Shown one piece after another: positions 49,199-59,600 of a stretch of 64,000 bases of DNA. The position numbers were made by a program, and so were the translations under genes. Location: positions 2,480,001-2,544,000 of the forward strand of contig CM074137.1 of assembly GCA_037178625.1 (NCBI GenBank), given 5' to 3'. Positions within the stretch are counted from its first letter, which is position 1. Every line of letters starts with the position of its first letter. Below the pieces are notes generated by a model, which was not told the DNA's origin, made no database searches, and saw nothing but the letters and a program-made list of their open reading frames with translations. This stretch comes from Skeletonema tropicum. Its lineage: Eukaryota; Bacillariophyta; Thalassiosirophyceae; Thalassiosirales; Thalassiosiraceae.

Positions 49199-50879
49199 AT
49201 GTCATCAAACATCAACGACAACGACTCTCTTGCCACTGCCAATCTCCTGGCATCAAGTGGCGACGACAACGGGGGAACTGGCGTGCCAGGCGAAGTGGTT
49301 GCGGAGGGCGTTCTGTATGATTTGAAAGTGATGATACAATATTTTTCAACTTGTATGATTTGAAAGTGATGATACAATATTTTTCAACTTAGATTAGGAC
49401 GTTAATTACTTGAACGAGTAGAGTAATGAACTCGTTTCGGTTAGACCTTCATCGGCAAGTGTCAACGTGGTTGCGGAGGATGATGGAATCCCAGGCGATC
49501 TCCAGCTTCACGCCGAGGATGACAGCTGGATTGACCCCGAGCGCCGTTCAGCATTTTTTTTCTCATGGGAGAGTTGAATGTGGAAGGATTCAACAAAGAG
49601 GAAGTTGAAGAGCTAGCGACCGTTGGGCAAAAAAACACTTGTCAACCCAACAAAGGACGTCATGATTGCCGAGCTCAAGCGCCACAACCCTGATTTGAGG
49701 ATTAATAAGAATAACACTAGCAAGGATGCAATTAAGGGGATGTTCACACCCCTCGATAATGCGAAGGACATTGCCTACGTCGAGAAAAAGGTAAAAGAGT
49801 TGATTGAGCATCTCCGCCTCAAGAAAGCAGAAAAAGATGGAGCCAACAATTGCCATCAAACTGCTGAAGACAGACTTCGTTTTGTAGGTCTATTCAACGA
49901 TCCTGAGGTGTATAGGGCCTACTGGCAATCTCAAGAGTCGCCAAGCAGGGAGGAATTGGACGCTGGAGAGACGCCATCGAGCAAGTTTAATGATCTCAAC
50001 AAAGTTCAATGATGAGAATGTGGAAGTTACTGTGGGACCGTACCCTAGCTTGGGCTATCCTGAAGCTATTCATTGCAAGAAGGGAGAGTATTCCATGACA
50101 CCTGATAAGGTGAAGAAGATGCTCAGTGATTTGCGTCGTAATCTGAGTGCAGTTATTGAGCGCTACGAGAGAAGCGGCAATGGATCTAATCAACCTGCAG
50201 TTGATTCTGGAGCATTGACACTTGAAGAAGGTGTTAGAGTTGACTCATTGTGGGGAAGCTTCAATCCAGAGGCAGCAAGGGCCGCTTCCGCCGCCAGGGC
50301 TTCTGAGGGTGGAGGTGCAGGTGGACTTTCTGTTACTATGGATGGAGATGATCGTGCTAACTTCCTACGTCATGAGCCGAAGGACACCCTCGTTGCATGG
50401 GAGATCTTCGACCAGAAAGATCTTTTGCGCAAGGCTTGTGCTAAACTTGGCACAAGCCATATGGCTTCATCTGAATCCACTCCTGCTACTACTGCTCGTG
50501 GCAGCCGTTCTCGTCAGGCTCGCAGCCGCAACCGTAACTCCTCGGGGGATGAGGGGGTTCTCAACCGTAACTCTGCAAGTGTCGGGGATGTTGGCATGAG
50601 TCCCAGTGAGTTCGACTCGGAGTTCTTCCGTGCGCAGAAGATGCGCCGTTTGGATAGGAGTGTCAGTGACAATTTTGCCATCATGAATAAGCTCAAGTCT
50701 GAGCGCTTTGAGCTTTTTCTCCGCATGGAGGATGAAGACGTGAAGACGTGTTGATTAAGCGTGCGATGTATAATGCGCGTTGCAACGAGTTGACTGAGAG
50801 TATTACTGAGCTCGAATCGGAGTTGAAGACTTTGAAGGAAGAACAGAAAAATGAAGAGGGTGTTGCAGGTAACAACTGA
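49199..50879 (+). pseudogene. decayed element-borne protein with several frame breaks
   Basis: The reading frame starts MSSNINDNDSLATANLLASS at 49199 and continues in pieces: HAEDDSWIDPERRSA; GELNVEGFNKEEVEELATVG; then 49623-50010 with NPTKDVMIAELKRHNPD and DRLRFVGLFNDPEVYRAYW; then 49990-50754 with VTVGPYPSLGYPEAIHCKKG, KVKKMLSDLRRNLSAVIERY and a Ser/Arg-rich stretch; and finally a coiled-coil end (CNELTESITELESELKTLKE) to 50879. Breaks coincide with a T8 run, an A7 run, an imperfect AAGTTTAATGAT repeat near 49990 and an exact 8 bp tandem duplication GAAGACGT at 50734-50749. The coiled coil and the missing nuclease motifs suggest an accessory, DNA-binding or structural protein. Family unknown. 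Confidence 0.65.
49314..49389 (+). repeat. 38 bp exact tandem duplication
   Basis: Two adjacent copies of a 38 bp unit starting TGTATGATTTGAAAGTGATG. It interrupts the reading frame of the element-borne gene. Confidence 0.9.
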
Positions 50880-51474
50880 TTGAGTTAGCTCTAATCATGC
50901 ATAAGATATGTGTTATTTCCAAAGTCGAGTTATTAGATGCTTATTAAATACCTAAGATAAATAGTAGTGTCGACAAATACAGAATCATTTTAATGTGAGT
51001 TATATAGTTGGTAGTGAAGGGGCTTTGTCGTTCATATAAGTATTAACAGGAAGGCATGGTGTGGGTGTCTTCGTTGTGTGTCGTGCGTTGTTGATTGTGG
51101 CAAACAGGGCGGGAGTTATTGTGGGAATACACACATATAAAGCTCAATAGGACGGCATGGTTGTTTGGCACGATCAGCGGCAGTTACCGGCTCTTTCTGG
51201 CCAGTAAAATGACCGTTACGGGCGGGAAAAAAAAGCTCAATAGGAGGCGCCTTAATATCCCAGTAATACATTTTACATAGTTGCAAATTTGACGAGTTTT
51301 GTGTGTCCACACAGCTTTCCAAATTTGCAGTTAGTCACTCTCAGATTTTTGGGGGCTCGACGAATTCCTAGGAAATAGTCGAATACCATCACACATCATC
51401 TCCTCATCGAAACATCGGCCACTAGTAGTACGCCTCATCGATACAAAGATACGTCATATACTACTACGTGAACC

Positions 51475-51729
51475 ATGTCAGGACGTAGGCGACGTCGTCA
51501 AGATGCCGACGACAAAGACGAGGCGGAGATACTTCAATTCGGTGAGCGCCGCGCACGCCGCGAGGTATCTTGGGAGTATCGAGATTCTAGCTCTCTGTCA
51601 CCAATTGAGAGGATGGAGCAAGCTATGCATTATCGCGTTGCTGCCAATATGATAGAGTTTTCTACTCAACTCCTTCTTATTATTGCTGCCCTATTCGCTC
51701 GGCGGTATCGGCTGCCGCTGCAACATTGA
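51475..51729 (+). CDS. small Arg-rich frame (84 aa), uncertain
   Basis: The ATG at 51475 opens MSGRRRRRQDADDKDEAEIL, then an acidic helix and a short hydrophobic end (STQLLLIIAALFARRY). It lies just outside the TIR element. The downstream DNA (51730-51910) is open in other phases and may be a continuation after a frame break. No family recognised. Confidence 0.3.
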   Translation: MSGRRRRRQDADDKDEAEILQFGERRARREVSWEYRDSSSLSPIERMEQAMHYRVAANMIEFSTQLLLIIAALFARRYRLPLQH

Positions 51730-52057
51730 GGTGAAGGTTGTTGAGAGGAGCAGCAGCTGCAGCACCAGAGGAGCGATGCGGCCTCCCAACGCCAGAAGGA
51801 GAGACGAGGGATGGAAAGCTACCACCAGCAGGGTGATTATTTGGAGCAGAGGGATTGGTCGAAGACATGAGGAGAACAGCTTGGTGATAAAATGGACTTG
51901 CCATTATTTATGACCACATCTATTTTATGGACGGAGCGATCGGAGTGATCATCGTGTCCAGAAAGACGCTGAAGATGGTCTTGGAGACAGCGCTCAGTGA
52001 CGTGTCCAAAATTTAGGGCGCATTTTAGGGGGCAATGGATACATACAAAGGAATTGG

Positions 52058-52186
52058 TATGAATCCAAATTTGTAGGTTTTTCTACAATTGCTACAAAAT
52101 CCTACAAATTTGTAATTTGAGATTTTGCAAATTTGTAAGCCATGCTTACAAATTGTACAAAATTTCCTACAAATTTGCCGTGTGTG
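52058..52186. repeat. cluster of TACAAATTTGTA-type palindromes
   Basis: About seven overlapping variants of CAAATTTGTA / TACAAAATCCTACAAATTTG in ~130 bases on both strands. AT-rich and self-complementary; could be a protein-binding cluster or the relic of an AT-rich element end. Confidence 0.6.
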
Positions 52187-52237
52187 GACACTCTATTATC
52201 ATCATCTTCTATCCACCAACTCCCACCGCACCGCACT

Positions 52238-52445
52238 TAGGCAAACCGGCGCGTGGGCGTGCCAACAACACACCATGGTTGAAGGAGAGGCTTGAACGGG
52301 GAATATTGGGGATTTTTGGTCGATATAAGGGTTAAATTCGGGCAATTTGAGCTCATTTGTACCCGATTATGTGTAGTTGTGGCCCCCACGTGGGCGCCGC
52401 CCACAACATACCATGAAAAGCGCCCACTACATCCCGGCACGCCTA
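52238..52445. mobile_element. hAT-like MITE, copy 2, reversed (208 bp)
   Basis: Same family as 4150-4368 in opposite orientation, with ends TAGGCAAACCGG and CCGGCACGCCTA. The exact 8 bp target duplication ACCGCACT lies at 52230-52237 and 52446-52453. It is ~170 bases upstream of LRR copy 2 and missing from the same position in copy 1. Confidence 0.92.
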
Positions 52446-52619
52446 ACCGCACTCTAAAGAGCAAGATCTATGAGCCAAGAGGAGGCCAAGAGGCCCCAAG
52501 AATCAAAAGCCAAGGAGGGAGTAAAGATCATTACTTGTCCAGCCAACTAATTCTTCAAAGTTTGTCGACTCTGCGTATCGTCGCGTTGCGTATCACTACC
52601 TCTACGAAGCCGATGAAAA

Positions 52620-54218
52620 ATGACGAGCAACGATAATGACGATGCTTCCGCCGATTCATCATCCGATCTATACGATCCTGTGGATCTTAATAGTGAAACG
52701 TTAGATTATATGAAATCTAATGATGAAGACTGTAATGCCTTTACTATAATTTTCAATGCAGACGCAAACCCTAACTTTTCATTTGATCCTCTATCCATCG
52801 ATTGGGAGGAGGAAAGGTTTGCCTTCTCAAAGAGTCGACATGTAAAACTATTGGAAATACGTGATCTTCAACAAGGCTCAGATGAGCATTACTTGTATTG
52901 TAAAAACAATCAAGAGGAAAGAATTAGGAACGCGAAGGCATTCTACCGCGCTGTGGCTGCGAATAGATCGTGCAAATATCTTTCGATTGAGGGGAATATT
53001 ACGTATGGCTTGGAAATGAAGGATACAATTGCTATCCTCCGACCATTTATTCAGAATAACAACAAGCTTCGCTCTTTGGAGTTGAGTCACTTCACATTGG
53101 ACGTGAGGACAACTCAAATACTTGCGTCTGCTCTCTCGCAATGCGCTGGACCAGTGCGTAGCTTTAGGCTAAAGCGTATAGAAAATCTGACAGGACGAGC
53201 GATGGAAAAGATCATCAATGCATTGAAAGAAAAGTCGTGCATTGAACATCTCATTCTTGATGAAAATGATATCAATGATGAAGCTGCTGCTGTGTTGGGG
53301 GATGCATTAGCCACTCTAAGTCTAAAAAGTTTGTCTCTTCAAGGAGACTACGAGATGGAACATGGATCAATCTCTCCAGCTGGGATGGAGGCAATATCAC
53401 AAGGTCTTTCGCAGAATTCTTCCTTGGAAATTCTTGACTTTCATCGTGTTCCCATTGGAGTCGAAGGGGGGCTGTTTCTTGCTGAGGCCGTTTCAAACAA
53501 TTCATCACTAGTCCTCAAGGAGCTCGACATTACTCGCGCGGTGCATTCTGGTGGCTTTGCACCATCTCTAGTGGGTTGGGAATTATTCTTTGACTTGCTC
53601 AGCAATAGTTCGTTGCATAAGCTAAGGCTTGGTGGCAACAACATACCGGATGATGCCATCCCTTCAATGGTGGAATGTCTAAACTCCATGTCATCGCTTA
53701 CAGAATTAAGTCTCTGGAATTGCTCCGAAGTTACTGATTCCGGCTGGGCCAACTTTTTCCGTCTTTTGAAGAACAACACGATCCTCCGGGAATGTAAAAT
53801 GAGTATGAATGAGGAGATACACCGCGCGGGTGCGATTGAAGCTATTTGGAGCACCCTTTGTGATAGAACAAGTGTCGACAGCATTTTCAGCTCCAATCAT
53901 ACCCTATGCGCTATCGAATCGGTTTTATCCTTCGCAATTCAATCATTCGATTCAACAATTCAATCACTTCTGAACATGAACAAAAATGATGATAAAGTCG
54001 AGGTTGCGAGAAAGAAAATAATCAAGTATTACTTTCTTGAGGACAACAATCTACACGAGCTGGGTATCATGGATATGGGGTTACTTCCGCGAGTGCTTGA
54101 GCATGTTGACAAGTATGAGCCAGCTAGACTTTACGAGATTGTGCGTTTCATTCCATCCCTTGTTCACCCTGTCGAGAAGACCAATGACGCGAGGAGAAAG
54201 AGGAAGAGGATGGCCTGA
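52620..54218 (+). CDS. leucine-rich repeat protein, RNI-like, copy 2 (532 aa)
   Basis: Paralogue of 46447-48030, starting MTSNDNDDASADSSSDLYDP and ending RRKRKRMA. It has the same LRR series (CKYLSIEGNITYGLEM, IEHLILDENDINDEAAAVLG, LKSLSLQGDYEMEHG, LEILDFHRVPIGVEGGLFLA, LHKLRLGGNNIPDDAIPSM, LTELSLWNCSEVTDSGW). Relative to copy 1 it has a few extra residues near MSMNEEIHRAGAIEA and in the ESVLSFAIQSFDSTIQ segment. Substitutions cluster in the predicted strand and solvent positions of the LRRs, while the C-terminal helical block is almost unchanged. That pattern would suit divergence of ligand preference, but it has not been measured. Confidence 0.85.
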   Translation: MTSNDNDDASADSSSDLYDPVDLNSETLDYMKSNDEDCNAFTIIFNADANPNFSFDPLSIDWEEERFAFSKSRHVKLLEIRDLQQGSDEHYLYCKNNQEERIRNAKAFYRAVAANRSCKYLSIEGNITYGLEMKDTIAILRPFIQNNNKLRSLELSHFTLDVRTTQILASALSQCAGPVRSFRLKRIENLTGRAMEKIINALKEKSCIEHLILDENDINDEAAAVLGDALATLSLKSLSLQGDYEMEHGSISPAGMEAISQGLSQNSSLEILDFHRVPIGVEGGLFLAEAVSNNSSLVLKELDITRAVHSGGFAPSLVGWELFFDLLSNSSLHKLRLGGNNIPDDAIPSMVECLNSMSSLTELSLWNCSEVTDSGWANFFRLLKNNTILRECKMSMNEEIHRAGAIEAIWSTLCDRTSVDSIFSSNHTLCAIESVLSFAIQSFDSTIQSLLNMNKNDDKVEVARKKIIKYYFLEDNNLHELGIMDMGLLPRVLEHVDKYEPARLYEIVRFIPSLVHPVEKTNDARRKRKRMA

Positions 54219-55036
54219 GAGCATTTTTTTTTGCATAAATATGATCTTGGAGATTTATATGATATGCAAGAATGATATGAAAATGTAATACATATCTTTA
54301 CACTAAATGTATGAGTAGCTCTGCAGCAGCGAAGGTCGTAACCATCTATGACTCCTATATTCACGTCAAATTATACGCAGCTCGTCAAAACCCTGACCCT
54401 ACACTCTAGGCTACATTCGAAATGATGAAGTGCATCAATGTAAACAACACGGATAAGAACATGATGATGAGAAGGGCAAAGCAACAGAAACATATAATGC
54501 TATGCGCATGATGTGGTCCTTATTTTCTTTGTTGTGGTCGCGATGTTGCACCTGTAAATGTAAACACCATCAAAGTTGTATCGTGCGCAGCCAAGAGTGG
54601 AACTGAGGTGCTGCCCAATCCTATGATTATTGACAAGACCTAACATTCATGGACACTTTAGCTGGGTTTGATATTGAGAGGTTGTCTTCCAACCGGTGCA
54701 GGGTGGATCACATCGTTGATACTTCTTCCCAGTTCTGCTGGCTGTCATGTGGGGATAAGTACATAGGTCCAATTCCACGAACTAACACCCCGGGCTGGAT
54801 TCGAATTTTGGCTAGCCTGAGATTTGTCGACCAGTAACGTAGATTTGTTTACGCTTGTCATTGTGGTTGATGCTTAGCGTAGCACCTAGCTATGAGCTCT
54901 CATGAGCCTTTGCTTTAGCCTTTGCTACGAGTTTACGAAGATAGGATTCTGAGAATGGTGATTCCCGCAAATTGTTCAAAATTCCGAAAATTAGAAAAAA
55001 ATTGCGGGAGACTTGCACAGAAACTGATCGAAGGAG
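54219..55036. other. LRR 3' flank and intergenic DNA
   Basis: 54236-54390 is the duplicated LRR 3' flank. The rest has only short frames, including one at 54649-54837 that is not convincing. Confidence 0.45.
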
Positions 55037-55675
55037 CACGGACAGGATGGGTGTCGCAACCCGGCTCCCGCCAAAATATGCGAGGGCCGGACAGAATTGA
55101 TGACACCCGTCGGCAGCCCCGTAGGTGCCGCCAGGCCCGCCCCTTGACACCCGTCTGCGTCTAGATAGAAAGTACTAATAAAATCGAATAATTAATTATT
55201 CGCAATTGATCGACGATTGACACCAATAAATCGCTAGTTACGTCCACTAATCGCTAGTATTTGTGCAAGACATGATGAGAGCACTTTAATGATGTGTTAA
55301 ATGCAACCAGAAAGGCTCGTGCACGCCAAGCCGAAAGATAGAACGAATCGATTGCTAGCTTTTGGACGATGGAATCGAACGAATGAAATCGAACGAATGG
55401 AATCGAACGAATGAAATCGAACGAATGGAATCGAACAAATGGAATCGAATGGGATCGAACGATCGAATCGAATCGAATCGAATCGTTATATTATTGGTGT
55501 CAATCGTCGATCAATTGCGAATTATTCGATTTATTAGTACATTCTATCTAGACGCAGACGGGTGTCAAGGGGCGGGCCTGGCGGCACCTATGGGGCTGCC
55601 GACGGGTGTCATCAAATCTGTCCGGCCCTCGCATATTTTGGCGGGAGCCGGGTTGCGACACCCATCCTGTCCGTG
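55037..55675. repeat. large foldback: ~185 bp inverted arms with a tandem-repeat loop
   Basis: The left arm 55037-55229 and right arm 55491-55675 are inverted copies differing at only a few positions by eye. Both contain GGATGGGTGTCGCAACCCGG, TTGACACCCGTCTGCGTC and GATCGACGATTGACACCAAT. The 261 bp loop holds a run of GGAATCGAACGAAT(G/A)AAATCGAACG repeats (55370-55490) ending in (AATCG)n. No coding sequence. It could be a foldback transposon or a double-stranded RNA source. Confidence 0.92.
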
Positions 55676-56670
55676 GAAGGAGAATTCTGTGCCGAACGCC
55701 AAAAGCTCACTTCTCAAAGCGAGCAGTGAGCTCTTCGATGATGCCATTGTGCTTTGCTAATAAAATCAACGCAATCGACAACGGCAACATTTGTTTTTTC
55801 CCACGCTACCCTCCCTAGGGAGTGTCTGTTGACAAACATCAGTAGACACTTTCAGGGGAGTCTTAGTTTTATCTAACTAGACTCGTAGTGTAAGCAGTAA
55901 TAGGACAACTGCCAATTTGTGTGCAAATTGACTGAGTCCCATAAGTACCTAGAAGTACCTACTCTACTCTACATCAACATGTTTGTTTGTCTCGTGATCT
56001 TCTCTTCTCTCTCACATACCTAGCCAGTGCGTACACACATTCGAGGCGCTAGCCTAGGCGTTTTCCCGCAGGGACGAGGAAAAAGAATTTATTCCCCCTT
56101 TGTCAGCTAGTATTTTTTTAGTAGATGAATGAGAGGGAATAAATATTTTTGGGGTGGCGTGGGGGTAAGCAAAATTTGGGTATAGTTCGTGGAATTGGAA
56201 TGTGATACACATATTAGACACATCGACATATGGAAGCTACGACAGCCGTATGGTACTGAAAATGCATTCACTCATGAATTATCCTCATAATTTTGGGGTT
56301 ATTGAAGCCACGCGTCACGAGTTCAAGCGAGATCCAGTTTCATTAGACGTCTGCATCTGACATCCGAAGTGTGTTCGGTTTTGGCTTCCTCTTGTGTTTT
56401 ATGTTTTCAGTCGACCAAGTGAATGCGTGTATGTCGCAGTTTATCTTGAAATATCCTTTTAATTTTTCAGTTAATCAAGCCACGCGTTCAAAGCGAGATC
56501 CTGTTCTCATCAAGATACATTTGAGAAGCGTGTTTTGGTTTTGGTTTTGGTTTGTAGCTTGTGTTTTCCAAGTGAATATGGTGTCAAGAAGCCAAGCTCT
56601 CGATCTCATAAAGTTTGTCTTCGAACATTTGAACTCAAAGTCAAGCAAGACGACACACCAAACAATCAAG
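55676..56670. other. intergenic, sulfatase upstream region
   Basis: No gene seen up to the sulfatase start. The last 370 bases contain the direct repeat described at 56305-56592. Confidence 0.45.
56305..56592 (+). repeat. imperfect direct repeat in the sulfatase promoter
   Basis: Two ~115 bp copies (about 56305-56422 and 56472-56592). Both contain AAGCCACGCGT, AAGCGAGATCC, GTGTTTTGGTTTTGG-like text, CTTGTGTTTT and CAAGTGAAT. The second ends ~80 bases before the start codon, so part of the promoter or leader is duplicated. Confidence 0.7.
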
Positions 56671-59600
56671 ATGAATCTTGCCCGTGCAACCATTGCTCTA
56701 CTCAGCGCTGTTCCAGCCGCTCTCTCCACTGGGAATGACTCCAGTGCAGCCTCATCCAGACCATTGCCCAACATTGTCGTATTCATGGTTGACGATCTAG
56801 GATGGAATCAAGTCGGGTTAGTAACTATATCACTTGTTGTTCATTTGTTCCCATCTTTCAATCGTATGCTAATAATCACTGCTTGTTTTGCGCTTGTGTA
56901 TGCATCTACAGTTACCACGCGAATGCTCACGGGAATATGGAGATCTCGACGCCCAGCATCGACAAGCATGCTCTTGAAGGTATTCAAGTTGATCGCTCTT
57001 ATGCAACGCCATGTAAGTAACTATCTTGCTTGATTTATCTTTATGTTCTGTTGTTGTAATTTGATTGACGCTTGTCATCGTACCATTGCCATTTTCTTCT
57101 TGACAGGGTGTGGACCATCTCGTGCAGCCTTCCAGGTCGGAACACTCGCAGCTTACAATGAGAATGCAACCCAAGCTGTGTGGTCATATGGCCCCGAAAC
57201 AGGTTTCGTGGGAGGACTTCCCCCTGAGATGATGACCCTACCAAAGGCGCTCAAGGAGTACGCCCAAAGTATTGGAGAGGACTATGCTACGAGGTGAGAG
57301 TGAACAGGCCATGTAAAGTGTCTGCGTATGCATATTCTTTCCTTACTAATTACGCTTTGGCATCTGTTTGTCTCATCACTCTAGTTACGCTGGCAAGTGG
57401 GGCCTTCAAGGAGCCACTTGGACGAATTCACCAATGGGGGCAGGATATGTGAGTGTGTATGCTGCTGACTTTACCTTTACTTCCTCTTACTTTTCTGTCG
57501 CAAGCTCTCTAATAATCTGGCTTCGTATGCTCCTGCATCTGCATCTCAATAATACCCACAAAACGTAGGATGAAGTACGAGGCTTTCCAGAGCACAGTGC
57601 AGATGGCTGCGATGGCATGTTGTCTTTTGGATGCCGAGGCCCGCCTGGGAATGGTGGTGGGACTCTAGCGCGTAGCGTTCCAGCTTACTGGGAGCAAGGA
57701 GAATTGATCGAGAGGTACGTGAGATGGCTACTTACGCTACGTCCAGCTGTGTGTATTCTTTTCTCTCTCATTACACTAACACTGCCTTGCACTTGTTTGC
57801 ATAACAGCGACTTGTGCGAGTTCTTCCAAGGCTTAGATCAGCTTACGGAGGAGGAGAAACATATCGCATGTCATTCACAACCACGCACCTTACCAAAACT
57901 TATCGACGAAGATCTTCTTGATTACACGAAAAGGCGTGAGTGACTCTCTTATCTTTCATATCTTACTCTTCGTTCTTACTTCTATTAACTTCCTCTTCTG
58001 AATGTAATTTGAACAGGCATCTTGGATCATGACTTTAGCAAAAAGCCTTTGTTCCACATGGACGCTATGCAGCTTATGCACAGCCCTATCACCTATCCAC
58101 AAAAATATAACGAAGGTCATCCTAATGTAGAGTTGCCTGAATACTTCAAAGAAGGAAAAGAAAAGCCGCCTCCAGATAACAATGACATGCGGTTGTCAGC
58201 AGCTAATGCTATGCGTTTCGTTGATGACGTGTTCCACGAGACTATGCAAGCCATCAAAGATGCCGGTCAGTGGGAGAACACTATCGTTCTATTCACATCC
58301 GATAATGGAGGTGCAATTTTCCCCCAGAGTATCAACAACAACGTAAGTCGCCCATTGCAGTGCTTATATTATCACTTCTTTCACACGCTCACATTGCACT
58401 TGCTTCAGTATCCTTTGAGAGGAGGAAAGCGATCGATCTTTGACGGCGGGTATCGCATTGTTCAATTTCTTTCTGGTGGCTGGCTCGACCAAGCTCAGCT
58501 GCAGCCTCAGCATGGTCGCAAGTCCGACACATTCGTTTTCATCAATGATTGGGCACCTACCTTTCTTGATATGGTAGGAGGATCAGCTGCTGTAGACAAA
58601 TTGTACAAGAAAGAAGTGGATTCAAACGGTAAGTATATTGGCTGCTCATTCTCTCTCGCTCTCTCACGCAAATGTCTCGTCATACTCTCATCCATCCATA
58701 TTACCCTCTCAACGAATCTGATACTAACAGGCAATCTTGATCCCATGGAAGGCAATCCCATGTGGAAATACATTCAAAATTCTGTGTCATCCCAGACGCC
58801 CAAACAGCTGCAAAGAAAGGTCGCTTATAATAAAGACTTGTTCTTCGATGTGACAGAAGAAGCAACACACAAGCTCATGGTGACACATGATGGATACTCA
58901 GTGTTTTACATTCGCAAATGGGCTCCAGTTTGGCCGAAAGACGAAGACCTCACCCCTGATTTTGGATATGGTGAGTAGGATTTGAGATAGGAATGGCTGC
59001 CCACGTGCAAATGAGTCATTTATCTCACCAACTTGTTTTCTTCTCACTCTCACTTCTCTTGATGCAGTTTCTGTCATGCCCTGCAGGCCGCTCGGACCCG
59101 ATGCGCCTCAAGGTAAGTATTCGCTCATTATCATTGTATTCTTTCTCGTCAATCCTCGTACTAATACCCAATACATCCTCACTTTACCTTCTTCTTCCTT
59201 TCTCAAGAATGCTGCCGCTTTAATGTCGTAAGTGACCCAGGAGAAGATGATCCCGAGGTAATTGACGAGGAAACTTGCGAGGGTTATAAGCTTGAGGCAG
59301 AATCACTCTACCTCGGAAACGACAGTACCCCAAAAACGTCTGTTGCTAAATCTTGTGATAAACCCGACGGTCAGAACTGGAAGTATCCAACCATTGGGTG
59401 CAAAGATTTTGGAGATCATAGTGAATTCACATCTGAGGTGGGTGATTATGGCATGTATGATACTGACAAATACAGTCTTTGGACGCAATGTAAGTAGATT
59501 GGAACATTGCCATGCTATTTGACCCTTTGCCTCATTATCAATCTAACCTTTTCTGCTTTCACTTCCGTTCATTGTCGTACTGCAGATGGTGCGGCGGGCC

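Larger units (their letters stand above)
48824..51252. mobile_element. 2.4 kb TIR element with a decayed gene
   Basis: Inverted ends of ~45 bp begin AGGCGCCTCCTATTGAGCTT and continue TTATTTCCCGCC(T/C)TAACGG. TA lies directly outside both ends (48822-48823, 51253-51254), as for a TA target. A further TCCTATTGAGCTTTA copy lies inside the right end (51140-51155). The interior has a plus-strand gene relic (49199-50879). I see no transposase catalytic motif, so the superfamily is unknown. It sits between the two LRR paralogues. Confidence 0.75.

Noticed and set aside
54649..54837. 62-codon frame and a tRNA-like B-box (GGATTCGAATTT)
   Set aside because: The box deviates from GGTTCGANTCC and no cloverleaf can be drawn around it. 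The frame has no motif.
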